A stretch of DNA of 64,000 nt from Schaalia sp. 19OD2882 (GTDB lineage Bacteria; Actinomycetota; Actinomycetes; Actinomycetales; Actinomycetaceae): contig NZ_CP065521.1 in assembly GCF_018986735.1 (NCBI RefSeq), positions 1,612,001 through 1,676,000 of the forward strand. The letters are read 5' to 3'. The notes below the pieces were generated by a model. It worked only from the letters and a program-made list of their open reading frames with translations. It did no database searches and had not been told where the DNA came from. How positions within the stretch are numbered: position 1 is the stretch's first letter; the number at the start of each line of letters is the position of its first letter. The translations under genes and the position numbers were made by a program. Positions 36,948-45,121 of the stretch are shown here, piece by piece.

Positions 36948-38066
36948 TCACTCGGAGTCGTCCCCGCGATCGGCTCGGTGCCGCCCTCCGCTGCTTCGCG
37001 GCCCGTTCGGGTTGGACCTGCGTTCGGCGACACGACGCAGGACCTCCTCGATGGAGTCGGCGGTCCCCGCCCCTGCCCCGTGGGAATCGTCGGCACCTTC
37101 CCGGGAGGCGTCCACCAAGGGCGAGCGACCGGCCGAGTCGGACTGTTGGGCGCGTTTGGTCATGTTCGCCAGATAGGCCTCGATGACCTCTCCGATGTCC
37201 TTGGTGGCCTCGGGACCGGCCGGCGCCTGGCTTCCCGCCGAACGCCCACCTCCCAGGGGATCGAGGGAAAGGGCACCCTCGACACTGGTCACCTGATCGT
37301 AGTGCTGCTCCAGGGCGGCCACCGTGCGGCCCACATCCGGGTTCTCGGCGATCAGATCGGAGATGATCTTCAGACCCTCGGCGGCCCCCCGCTCCAGGTC
37401 ACCCACGGGCAGGCTCAGGTCCGCGAACTCCGAGAGGCGGGTGAGCACCGCCGAGGCGCCGGCCGGGTGCGAGTGCTCGGTGAGGTAGAAGGGGACGGCG
37501 GCCAGCAGGGAGACCCCGTCGATGCCCCGGCGTGCGAGTCGCGCCTGGAGGAAGGAGGACATGGGCGCCGGGAACTGGATGGCCGACATCATCTGTGGCT
37601 GTTCGGGCAGCAGCGCACGGTCGGTGGCCTGGACGTGCACGGGGGTGGGGCGTGTGTGCGGCGAACCGGCCGGCACACCGTGCAGGGACACGGTGACCTC
37701 CACGCCGCTGGCGTCAGCAAGTTCCCACACGGCATCGGCGAATGCCTCCCACCGGAAATCGGGTTCGGGCCCGTGGAGCAGCAGGAACGGGGTGCCCAGG
37801 TCGTCCCGCACGAGATCCAAGGCGATCTGCGGCATGAGCAGGTCGGTGGTCACCCAGTTCTTCACGGTCATGAAGGGGCGGTGCGAGCGGTAGTCGACCA
37901 ATGCGTCGGTGTCGAAGGTCGCCACTCGCGCCACTTCGAGGGAGCGCAGGACCTGCGAGACGGCCATGTGCCCGACCTGACCGGCGTCGAGTGCGCCGTC
38001 GAAGTGCGTGACCAGGACGCGGGCGCGCGCACCGGCCTCCGGGCCTTCCTCGACCATGAGCTCCAA
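36948..38066 (-). CDS. PAC2-family protein
   Basis: A 372-residue protein of the proteasome assembly chaperone 2 superfamily found in actinobacteria. Features: ARVLVTHFDGALDAGQVGHMAV, LVDYRSHRPFMTV, LLLHGPEPDFRWEAF, LHGVPAGSPHTRPTPVHVQ and PMSSFLQARLARRGIDGVSL. The last 90 residues are polar and low-complexity. Function unknown. The TTG at 38066 has AAGGAGGAG at normal distance; the ATG at 38057 would be too far from it, so TTG is chosen. Confidence 0.85.
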   Translation of the reverse strand: MELMVEEGPEAGARARVLVTHFDGALDAGQVGHMAVSQVLRSLEVARVATFDTDALVDYRSHRPFMTVKNWVTTDLLMPQIALDLVRDDLGTPFLLLHGPEPDFRWEAFADAVWELADASGVEVTVSLHGVPAGSPHTRPTPVHVQATDRALLPEQPQMMSAIQFPAPMSSFLQARLARRGIDGVSLLAAVPFYLTEHSHPAGASAVLTRLSEFADLSLPVGDLERGAAEGLKIISDLIAENPDVGRTVAALEQHYDQVTSVEGALSLDPLGGGRSAGSQAPAGPEATKDIGEVIEAYLANMTKRAQQSDSAGRSPLVDASREGADDSHGAGAGTADSIEEVLRRVAERRSNPNGPRSSGGRHRADRGDDSE

Positions 38067-38217
38067 GGGTCTCCTCCTTCCCGCGTCCACCGTGGGCGGT
38101 GTTTTCCGTGGCCACCACGCTACCGCGCCCGGAGGGTCGGCGTCGTCCGCGCAGGTGCTGAGCAGCGTGGACGCTTCACCATTCGGTCCTCGCACTGTGG
38201 GGGCCGGTCGCGTTTGG

Positions 38218-38223
38218 CACAAT
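38218..38223 (+). promoter_or_regulatory. Candidate -10 CACAAT for the HelD-like gene
   Basis: CACAAT, the same hexamer as at the mraZ promoter. It would give a leader of about 55 nt containing GGAGGTGGC before ATG 38285. Confidence 0.35.
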
Positions 38224-38284
38224 GGATGACCGTCTTGTCCGCACGGCCGATCCCTCCCGGGGCAGCCGTCGACCTGGAGGTGGC

Positions 38285-40579
38285 ATGTCCGAGCTCGTAC
38301 ATCCGGCCCACGCCGGCGCGGATTCGGTCTCGGAACAGGAGTTCGTCGACCGGGCCCACGCCCGCCTCGACGCCCTGAGGGCCGAATACCGGGAGCGTCA
38401 ACGCGCCACCCACGCCTCCCACGGCGTGGGCAACGCCCAGGGGTGGACCGAGAGGGATGCCATCGCCGCGCATCTGGGTGAAATGGCTGCGCGCCTGGAC
38501 CACGTGGAGGACCGCTTGGTCTTCGGCCGACTCGACATGGCCGACACCGAGGTCCGGTACATCGGACGCGCCTCCTTGCCGGACGAGGGTGGGGACCCCC
38601 TGCTCATCGACTGGCGCGCTCCAGCCGCCGCCCCCTTCTACAGGGCCACTGCCCTGGACCCGCAGGGGGTCGTGCGCCGACGTCATCTGCTCACCCACGG
38701 CCGGCAGGTCGTCGGGCTGGAGGACGAGTTGCTCGACGCCTCCGACAAGGCGGGGGAACACCTCGACCTGCAGGGAGAAGGAGCCCTCCTGGCGGCCCTC
38801 GGTCGGGCTCGCGAGGGCCGTATGGGCGACATCGTCGCCACGATCCAGGCCGAACAGGACAGGATCATCCGCGCCGACGGGGACGGGTTGTTGGTCGTCC
38901 AGGGCGGGCCGGGCACCGGCAAGACGGCGGTGGCCCTCCACCGGGCCGCCTACCTGCTGCACGCCAGACGTGAACGCCTGGAACGCTCGGGCGTCCTGGT
39001 CGTCGGCCCCTCCCGGGTGTTCCTGCGCTACATCGAAAAGGTGTTGCCCTCCCTGGGCGAGACCGGAGTCGTCTCGCTGACCGTGGGCGACCTGGTGCCC
39101 GGAGTGCGGGCTCGCGGCGAAGAAGCGGTGGAGGTCTCCCGCCTCAAGGGACGCAGCGCCTGGGTGCGCCTGCTGGCCCGCGCGGTGCGCACCATCGTCC
39201 GCATCCCCGAGGGCGACCAGGTCCTGCAGGTGTGGAATCGCAAGGTCACGCTGCGCCGCGAGGACGTGGTCAGAGCGGTGCGCAAGGCCCGTCGCAGCGG
39301 TCGCCCCCACAATGTCGCCCGTGAGGCCTTCGCCCTGGAGCTCATGGAGGTCCTTGCCACCCGCCTGGTCGTCGAAGCCGGAGACGCCACCTCCGAGGCC
39401 GCCGTCGACGGCGACGACCTGTCGACTTGGACCCAGGAGGTACGCGATTCGATCGATGCGCGCCGCACCATCAACCTCGCGTGGATGCCGACCTCGGCCA
39501 TGACCCTCCTGGAGCGCCTGTGGGCCAAACCGGGTCTGCTCGCCCGCCTCAATGACGAGGTCGGTTCTCCCTTCTCACGCGCCGAATTGGAGCTCTTGTC
39601 CCGACCGCGAGGCTCCGCCCTCACCCAGGCGGATGTCCCGCTGCTCGACGAGCTCGAAGAACTCCTCGGTACGACAAACGTCCTGGAGGACCAGTCGGCC
39701 AGACAGCGATCGCGCACCCACGCGGCCGAAGTCGAACGAGCCCGCGAAGCCATGGAGTCGATGAACCTCGGAGGCGGAATCGTCACAGCTGAGATGCTCG
39801 CCCGTTCCGCGACCGCCGCCGACGACCTCGAACCCATGTCCGAGCGTGCCGCCAAGGACAGGTCGTGGACCTACGGGCATGTCGTGGTCGACGAGGCGCA
39901 GGACCTCGGGCACATGGCGTGGCGCGCCCTTCTGCGCCGCTGTCCTTCGCTGTCCTTCACCGTCGTCGGAGACCTGGACCAGGCACGCGGTGAGTCCCGG
40001 CCGCCCTCGTGGAAGGACGCGTTGGGGCCTGCGGCCAGGGCCTTGGCCGGCGAACACGTCCTGTCGGTCTCCTATCGCACCCCGCGCACACTCACCCTGC
40101 TCGCCGAGGACGTCCTGGCCCGCGCGGGCGCACCCGTCCTGCACCCGACCACCGCCGTCCGTGAGGTCGAGAACTGCTACCGGAGCCTGCACGTGGACGG
40201 CCCCGGGGCGCCCATGGCCCGCGAGAAGGACCCCTTGTGGGCGCTCGCCCAGGAGGCCGTGGACCGGGCGCTGGCCCGACTCGACGAGGCCGAGGGCGCC
40301 GGACGTGGCCGCATCGCCGTCCTTGTCGCCGGTGCGCGCGCACACGCGTGGGACGCCGACACCGTGGGCACCTCCTCGCTGGAGGATCGGGTCGCCCTCC
40401 TGTCCGCCACCGCCTCGAAGGGCCTCGAATTCGACTCGGTGGTCCTGGTCGAGCCCGCGGAGGTCCTCGCCGACGGGCCAGGCGACCTCTTCGTCACCCT
40501 GACCCGGGCCACCCATGACCTCACAGTCGTCCATTCCCGCCCCCTACCTGCGGGAATGGAGGAATGGTCCACCGAATGA
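38285..40579 (+). CDS. HelD/HelR-type RNA polymerase recycling ATPase
   Basis: A 764-residue UvrD-like superfamily 1 ATPase. The N-terminal coiled coil (QEFVDRAHARLDALRAEYRE) and RYIGRASLPDEGGDPLLIDW followed by RAPAAAPFYRAT are typical of HelD proteins, which pry RNA polymerase off DNA. Walker A is QGGPGTGKTAVALHRAAYLL, Walker B VVVDEAQDLGHMAW, followed by VVGDLDQAR; the last motif is VALLSATASKGLEFDSVVLV. In actinobacteria the HelR branch can dislodge rifamycin from RNA polymerase; whether this one does is untested. Start chosen at ATG 38285 behind GGAGG rather than the ATG 63 nt upstream. Confidence 0.85.
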   Translation: MSELVHPAHAGADSVSEQEFVDRAHARLDALRAEYRERQRATHASHGVGNAQGWTERDAIAAHLGEMAARLDHVEDRLVFGRLDMADTEVRYIGRASLPDEGGDPLLIDWRAPAAAPFYRATALDPQGVVRRRHLLTHGRQVVGLEDELLDASDKAGEHLDLQGEGALLAALGRAREGRMGDIVATIQAEQDRIIRADGDGLLVVQGGPGTGKTAVALHRAAYLLHARRERLERSGVLVVGPSRVFLRYIEKVLPSLGETGVVSLTVGDLVPGVRARGEEAVEVSRLKGRSAWVRLLARAVRTIVRIPEGDQVLQVWNRKVTLRREDVVRAVRKARRSGRPHNVAREAFALELMEVLATRLVVEAGDATSEAAVDGDDLSTWTQEVRDSIDARRTINLAWMPTSAMTLLERLWAKPGLLARLNDEVGSPFSRAELELLSRPRGSALTQADVPLLDELEELLGTTNVLEDQSARQRSRTHAAEVERAREAMESMNLGGGIVTAEMLARSATAADDLEPMSERAAKDRSWTYGHVVVDEAQDLGHMAWRALLRRCPSLSFTVVGDLDQARGESRPPSWKDALGPAARALAGEHVLSVSYRTPRTLTLLAEDVLARAGAPVLHPTTAVREVENCYRSLHVDGPGAPMAREKDPLWALAQEAVDRALARLDEAEGAGRGRIAVLVAGARAHAWDADTVGTSSLEDRVALLSATASKGLEFDSVVLVEPAEVLADGPGDLFVTLTRATHDLTVVHSRPLPAGMEEWSTE

Positions 40580-40585
40580 GCCCAC

Positions 40586-40601
40586 GCCCGGCACGCCGGG
40601 C
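40586..40601 (+). terminator. Hairpin after the HelD-like gene
   Basis: GCCCGG and CCGGGC with a 4-nt loop, 6 nt after the stop. No T-run. Confidence 0.4.
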
Positions 40602-40621
40602 CCCTCTGGCACGATTGAAGC

Positions 40622-41827
40622 ATGACGCGTGCACTGCTCCTGGAGAATCCTCACCCCATCGCCGACGAAGCCCTGCGCAAGGCGGGGATCGAGGTCATCC
40701 GGCACACCGGGGCGATGGACGAGGGAGAGCTCATCGCCGCCCTGGAGGGAGTGTCCTACTTGGGGTTGCGCTCGAAGACGAATGTCACCGAGCGGGTCCT
40801 CAAGGCACGCCCTGAACTACGGGCCATCGGCGCCTACTGCATCGGCACCAATCAGATCGACCTGGCCACCGCCACCGCATGCGGCATGGCCGTCTTCAAC
40901 GCGCCCTATTCGAACACCCGCTCCGTGGTGGAGCTGGCCATCGGCCACATCATCAATCTTTCGCGGCGCGTCACCGTGAAGAACTCCCGCCTGCACCGCG
41001 GCATCTGGGACAAGTCGGCCGACGGCGCGCACGAGGTGCGCGGCCACACGCTGGGCATCATCGGTTACGGGAACATCGGCAAACAGCTGTCGATCCTGGC
41101 CGAGGCCATGGGCCTGAACGTCATCTTCTACGACCTGGCCGAGAAACTCGCACTGGGCAACGCCACCCAGATGCCGACCTTGGAGTCGGTGCTGCGAGAG
41201 GCGGACATCATCTCCATCCACGTCAACGGTGCGCCCGCCAATGCGAATCTCTTCGGTGCCACCGAGTTCGCCCTCATGAAGAAGGGGGCTCTCTTCCTCA
41301 ACCTGTCCCGTGGCTTCATCGTGGACATCGAGGCCCTGCGTGAGAACCTGGTCTCCGGGCACTTGGCCGGCGCCGCGCTGGACGTCTTCCCGGAAGAGCC
41401 CAAGGCCAACGGCGACCCCTTCTCCTCTCCCATGGCGGGTCTGGACAATGTGATCCTCACCCCGCACATCGGCGGCTCCACCGAGGAGGCCCAGTACGAC
41501 ATCGGGCGCTTCGTGAGCTCCAAGATCGGGGACTTCCACACCTCCGGGTCCACCGACATGAGCGTCAACCTGCCGAACCTACAACTGCGATCCTCCGCTT
41601 CGGCGCTCTTCCGCATCGCCCTGGTCCACCGCAACACTCCTGGTGTGCTGGCCCTGGTCAACCAAGTCTTCGCCGAGTCGGGGGCGAACATCGAGTCGCA
41701 GATCCTGTCGACCTCCGGCTCCACCGGATACGTGCTCACAGACATCTCCTCAGAGCTGCCTGTCGAGGCGCTGGCGGCGATCGAAGGGTTGGAGGACACG
41801 ATCCGACTGTCCGTCACCAGAGCCTGA
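40622..41827 (+). CDS. serA: D-3-phosphoglycerate dehydrogenase
   Basis: A 401-residue NAD-dependent enzyme opening serine synthesis. Substrate-domain GAYCIGTNQIDLATATACGM, NAD-binding TLGIIGYGNIGKQLSILAEAMG, catalytic arginine in LNLSRGFIVDIEAL, glutamate in FPEEPKANG and histidine in LTPHIGGSTEEAQ. A C-terminal ACT domain (RNTPGVLALVNQVFAESGAN then IESQ) should confer serine feedback control. This is the shorter bacterial type without the intervening ASB domain. CACGAT ends 6 nt before the ATG, a weak leaderless-type signal. Confidence 0.93.
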   Translation: MTRALLLENPHPIADEALRKAGIEVIRHTGAMDEGELIAALEGVSYLGLRSKTNVTERVLKARPELRAIGAYCIGTNQIDLATATACGMAVFNAPYSNTRSVVELAIGHIINLSRRVTVKNSRLHRGIWDKSADGAHEVRGHTLGIIGYGNIGKQLSILAEAMGLNVIFYDLAEKLALGNATQMPTLESVLREADIISIHVNGAPANANLFGATEFALMKKGALFLNLSRGFIVDIEALRENLVSGHLAGAALDVFPEEPKANGDPFSSPMAGLDNVILTPHIGGSTEEAQYDIGRFVSSKIGDFHTSGSTDMSVNLPNLQLRSSASALFRIALVHRNTPGVLALVNQVFAESGANIESQILSTSGSTGYVLTDISSELPVEALAAIEGLEDTIRLSVTRA

Positions 41828-41889
41828 GTGTCGCTGGCCGGGTGCTCGCGCATGACCGACGGCGGCCTCTTGCCGGTCCGACCCGAGTG

Positions 41890-41914
41890 GTGGGACTTCT
41901 CCCGAAGTTCTCAC
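41890..41914. terminator. Hairpin between convergent serA and nrdR
   Basis: GTGGGACTTC pairs with GAAGTTCTCAC with one bulged base and one wobble, 4-nt loop. It overlaps the nrdR stop and could end both transcripts. Confidence 0.45.
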
Positions 41915-42462
41915 GCGTCGAGCAGTGAAGCCTGGGTGGCTTGGGCCTGCCCCTTGGTGGCGTTGGTGCGTGTGGTCCGCCTCTTGCGGCGAGGAGCCTT
42001 GGTCGGAGCCTGCTCGCTCTGGCGTCCACGGAGCACCTCGATGGCGTCGATGAAGTCGTCCACACTGCCGAAGTCGCGGTACACGGAGGCGAAACGCAGG
42101 TAAGCGACCTCGTCGAGTTCCTGGAGAAAGGGCAGGATCGCCTTGCCGACCTCGTCGGAGGAGACATTGGAGAAGCCTGAGGACCTGAGCTTCTCCTCCA
42201 CCTGCTGGGCGAGCAAGGCCAGCTGGTCATCGGAGACCGGTCTGCCCTGACAGGCCTGTTTGAGTCCCGAGACCACCTTGTTCCGAGAAAAGGGTTCGAC
42301 CACTCCGGATCGCTTGACGACCTGGAAGGAGGAGGTCTCCAGGGTCGTGAAGCGCTTCTTGCAGGCGGTGCACTCGCGTCTGCGCCTGATGGAGGCGCCG
42401 TCATCAGCGATTCGCGTGTCGACGACACGCGAATCCGGGTGGTGACAGAAGGGGCAGTGCAC
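41911..42462 (-). CDS. nrdR: Ribonucleotide reductase repressor NrdR
   Basis: A 183-residue repressor that senses ATP/dATP and controls ribonucleotide reductase genes. Zinc ribbon [17 protein letters not shown] with [14 protein letters not shown], then an ATP-cone ([20 protein letters not shown]). The C-terminal tail is extended and basic (about 30 residues: [20 protein letters not shown]). GTG 42462; TAGCGT ends 6 nt before it, so probably leaderless. No nrd genes are in the window. Confidence 0.95.
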   Translation of the reverse strand: MHCPFCHHPDSRVVDTRIADDGASIRRRRECTACKKRFTTLETSSFQVVKRSGVVEPFSRNKVVSGLKQACQGRPVSDDQLALLAQQVEEKLRSSGFSNVSSDEVGKAILPFLQELDEVAYLRFASVYRDFGSVDDFIDAIEVLRGRQSEQAPTKAPRRKRRTTRTNATKGQAQATQASLLDA

Positions 42463-42468
42463 TCTCCA

Positions 42469-42474
42469 ACGCTA
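42469..42474 (-). promoter_or_regulatory. nrdR -10 element TAGCGT (leaderless)
   Basis: TAGCGT, six bases, then the GTG start. A GGAGA lies only 1 nt from the GTG, too close to act as a ribosome binding site. Confidence 0.45.
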
Positions 42475-42544
42475 CGGGTGGGCGCACCTCAGGTGCAACA
42501 CCTGTCCCATCCCATTGGGCGACTTCAGCACATGGGTCGCCCCC

Positions 42545-43033
42545 TCATTGCACGGGCAGGACCACCAGCTGTCCCACACGCAGACCCGCATCGAGGTCAT
42601 TGAGGGCCTCGATGTCCGTCACCACGTCCTCCAGAGGACGGTCCGTGTCCACGGCGGCGGCCAAGGACCACACGGATTCACCTGCGACCACCGAATGGGT
42701 CAGGGTCGGCCCCCGATAGGCGCTCGGCTGCAGGGCGATCCCCACCCCCGCCGCCAGTGCGGTGAGAACCATGGTGACGACCACGACCAACACGGCCCGC
42801 AGGACCATCGCCCCGTCAATGGTCACAGCGGCGCGGGAGGCACTGCGCGGACGGAGCGGCCGCCGCCCATCGGCGGGCACCTCACTTCGCAGCAATTCAC
42901 GACGCCTACGGGCCGTCGGCGCCTGGGAGATGTCGTGGACGGTGGCCAAGGGCGACTCCGGGACGGCCCGCAAGTGGCGGCGGGCCGAGGAATCGCGAAG
43001 CGCCGAGGAACGAGCAGCAGAAGTGCCGGTCAT
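42545..43033 (-). CDS. SOS-controlled LysM membrane protein (DivS/ChiZ-like)
   Basis: A 162-residue protein with a basic cytoplasmic N-terminus, one membrane segment (GAMVLRAVLVVVVTMVLTAL) and an extracytoplasmic LysM domain (THSVVAGESVWSLAAAV...ALNDLDAGLRVGQLVVLPV). Position next to lexA and nrdR is that of Corynebacterium divS and mycobacterial Rv2719c/ChiZ, which block division during DNA damage. An equivalent checkpoint role here is inference from position, domain and the SOS boxes. ATG 43033 follows GGAGGGGAG; 21 nt would separate its leader start from box 1's promoter. Confidence 0.8.
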   Translation of the reverse strand: MTGTSAARSSALRDSSARRHLRAVPESPLATVHDISQAPTARRRRELLRSEVPADGRRPLRPRSASRAAVTIDGAMVLRAVLVVVVTMVLTALAAGVGIALQPSAYRGPTLTHSVVAGESVWSLAAAVDTDRPLEDVVTDIEALNDLDAGLRVGQLVVLPVQ

Positions 43034-43066
43034 GATGTGTCTCCCCTCCCGGGCGAAGAGCCCGGA

Positions 43067-43072
43067 ATCGTA
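43067..43072 (-). promoter_or_regulatory. Candidate -10 TACGAT for the LysM gene
   Basis: TACGAT lies 34-39 nt upstream of the ATG. The first SOS box covers the -35 position for this hexamer, as expected of LexA repression. Confidence 0.4.
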
Positions 43073-43082
43073 CGTCCGTTCT

Positions 43083-43098
43083 ACGAACACATGTACGA
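43083..43098. promoter_or_regulatory. LexA (SOS) box 1
   Basis: ACGAACACATGTACGA matches the actinobacterial consensus TCGAACNNNNGTTCGA at 10 of 12 defined positions. It lies on the LysM-gene side of the divergent region. Confidence 0.7.
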
Positions 43099-43130
43099 TG
43101 ACACGTGTCGGAAGCGATGTCAAGAACCGC

Positions 43131-43146
43131 TCGAACATGTGTTCAC
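43131..43146. promoter_or_regulatory. LexA (SOS) box 2
   Basis: TCGAACATGTGTTCAC matches the consensus at 11 of 12 defined positions. It overlaps the -35 region of a lexA promoter with -10 TAACCT at 43166-43171, consistent with autorepression. Confidence 0.8.
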
Positions 43147-43254
43147 CTTCGCGCTGTTCCTGGCATAACCTGTTGACATCAGTGGACCAGCACCCACCCA
43201 CATCTGCACACACCCCTTGCGTCACAGGGAGCGTGAGCGGCGAAGGAGGACCCC

Positions 43255-43959
43255 GTGGAGACCCAGCCGACGAAGGACAGCCCCCTGCGGGGGCGCCAGC
43301 TCGAAATCCTGCGCCACGTGCGCGCCCACTGCCTGACCCACGGCTACCCGCCCTCGGTCCGCGAGATCGCCCGGGCCGTGGGTCTGGCCTCTCCCTCGAC
43401 CGTCAAGCACCACCTGGACTCCCTGGAGCGGGACGGGTTCCTCCAACGCGCCCAGTCGATGTCACGCGCCCTGGAGATCTCCCCTGCAGGCCTGACCGTC
43501 CTCGGCGAGGACCCCGAGGCCCCCTCCCCCGCATCCCTGCCCTCGTACGTGGGGTACACGGTCCCCGTCTCCCACGTGGATGAGGACGCCGCCGGGGTCC
43601 CCCTGGTCGGAAGGATCGCGGCCGGCGCCCCCATCACCGCCGAACAGTACGTCGAGGACGTCTTCCACCTACCGACCCGCCTGACCGGCCACGGGGACCT
43701 GTTCATGCTCGAAGTGCACGGGGACTCCATGGTCGAGGCCGGAATCCTCGACGGCGACTACGTGGTCGTCCGTGCCCAGCACACCGCCCGCGAAGGCGAG
43801 ATCGTCGCCGCGATGATCGACGAAGAGGCCACCGTCAAGGTCTTCTCCCGCAGTGAGGGTCACGTGTGGCTGCTGCCCCGTAATGCCGACTTCTCCCCCA
43901 TCCCCGGGGACCGCGCCACGATCCTCGGCAGAGTCGTCACCGTGCTGCGCTCCCTGTGA
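43255..43959 (+). CDS. lexA: SOS repressor LexA
   Basis: A 234-residue repressor with an N-terminal winged helix (QLEILRHVRAHCLTHGYPPS with VREIARAVGLASPSTVKHHL) and a C-terminal autoprotease. The scissile Ala-Gly lies in VGRIAAGAPITAE, the serine in LEVHGDSMVEAGI and the lysine in EEATVKVFSR. It represses damage-response genes until RecA filaments trigger self-cleavage. GTG 43255 follows GAAGGAGGA. Confidence 0.97.
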   Translation: METQPTKDSPLRGRQLEILRHVRAHCLTHGYPPSVREIARAVGLASPSTVKHHLDSLERDGFLQRAQSMSRALEISPAGLTVLGEDPEAPSPASLPSYVGYTVPVSHVDEDAAGVPLVGRIAAGAPITAEQYVEDVFHLPTRLTGHGDLFMLEVHGDSMVEAGILDGDYVVVRAQHTAREGEIVAAMIDEEATVKVFSRSEGHVWLLPRNADFSPIPGDRATILGRVVTVLRSL

Positions 43960-43984
43960 CCTGAAATCCTGCCCACACGCGACA

Positions 43985-44012
43985 TGGCCCCCACCCGTGA
44001 AGGTGGGGGCCA
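43985..44012. terminator. Bidirectional hairpin between lexA and ldh
   Basis: TGGCCCCCACC and GGTGGGGGCCA form a perfect 11-bp stem with a 6-nt loop, 25 nt after lexA and 36 nt after ldh on the other strand. It lacks a T-run, as is common in high-GC genomes. Confidence 0.7.
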
Positions 44013-44048
44013 CGCCCGTCCTGGTCCCCGGGCCGCGGGGACGGTACC

Positions 44049-45035
44049 TCAGAACCCGAGGCTGCGGGCCACTTCGCGCAGACGCACCGCCGACGCCGTC
44101 AGGCCATCGCGCTCGGCCAGGGTCAGCGGCGGGTTGAGCACGCGGCCGGCACCCGCACGACCGACGATCGTCGGTGCCGCCATGCACACGTCCGAGATGC
44201 CCTCCCAATCCTCCAGGAGGGTCGAGATGGTCAGGACACGGTTCTCGTCGCGCAGGACCGCGCCCGCAATGCGCGAGGCCGCCAGACCGATCGCGTAGTT
44301 CGTCGCGCCCTTGCCCTCAATGATGCGATAGGCCGACTGCACGACGTCGTCGGCAATACGCGTCCGCAACGCCTGGTCGAAAAGACCACCGGACATCGTC
44401 GGCCCCCAGTGGCTGAGCGGCACATTGCCGATCTCCGCACTGGACCACAGGGCCACCTCGGAGTCCCCGTGCTCGCCGGCGACGTAGGCGTGGATGTTCT
44501 GCGTGGCGACCCCCGTCTCCAAGGACACGAGGTAGCGCAGACGCGAGGTGTCCAACACGGTACCGGAGCCGAACACCTGGTTGCGAGGAAGACCCGTGAT
44601 CTTCAGCGCCGCATAGGTGACCACGTCCACAGGGTTCGTGATGAACATGAAGACCGCGTCGGGGGCGACTTCTTGCAGGTTGGGGACGATCTTCTTCATG
44701 AGGTCCACCGTCGAGGCAGCCAACTCCAGGCGCGACTGGCCCGGATTCTGCTTGGCGCCTGCGGTGACGATGACCATGTCGGCGCCGCGGACGATCTCGA
44801 TGTCGTCGGAGCCCTCGACACTGGAGGTGGGTGTGAACTGGATGCCGTGGGCGATGTCGAGGGCCTCGGCCTCGACCTTCGCCTTGTTGATGTCGAACAG
44901 GGCGATGGAACGTGCATCACCCTTGATGGCGCTGGCATAGGCAACGGCGGTGCCTACGGCTCCGGCGCCGACGACGGCGATTTTCGAGGGACGACCACTC
45001 GACATCGGATACAGACCACTGACGCTTGCAGACAC
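44049..45035 (-). CDS. ldh: L-lactate dehydrogenase
   Basis: A 328-residue NAD-dependent enzyme reducing pyruvate to lactate. NAD loop VVGAGAVGTAVAYA, substrate-specificity loop AGAKQNPGQSR with glutamine where malate dehydrogenases have arginine, MFITNPVDVVTYAAL, and the proton-relay histidine in AGEHGDSEVALW. This implies a fermentative end-product pathway. GTG 45035 follows GGAAGAGGTCGTCAA; ATG 45005 (318 residues) is the alternative and lacks a binding site. Confidence 0.95.
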   Translation of the reverse strand: MSASVSGLYPMSSGRPSKIAVVGAGAVGTAVAYASAIKGDARSIALFDINKAKVEAEALDIAHGIQFTPTSSVEGSDDIEIVRGADMVIVTAGAKQNPGQSRLELAASTVDLMKKIVPNLQEVAPDAVFMFITNPVDVVTYAALKITGLPRNQVFGSGTVLDTSRLRYLVSLETGVATQNIHAYVAGEHGDSEVALWSSAEIGNVPLSHWGPTMSGGLFDQALRTRIADDVVQSAYRIIEGKGATNYAIGLAASRIAGAVLRDENRVLTISTLLEDWEGISDVCMAAPTIVGRAGAGRVLNPPLTLAERDGLTASAVRLREVARSLGF

Positions 45036-45121
45036 TTGACGACCTCTTCCCAATCGAACCGGTTCGGGTGATCCCATTGTCACAGAATGCTCCCCATTCG
45101 GACAGGCTCGGAGGTCCCGAT

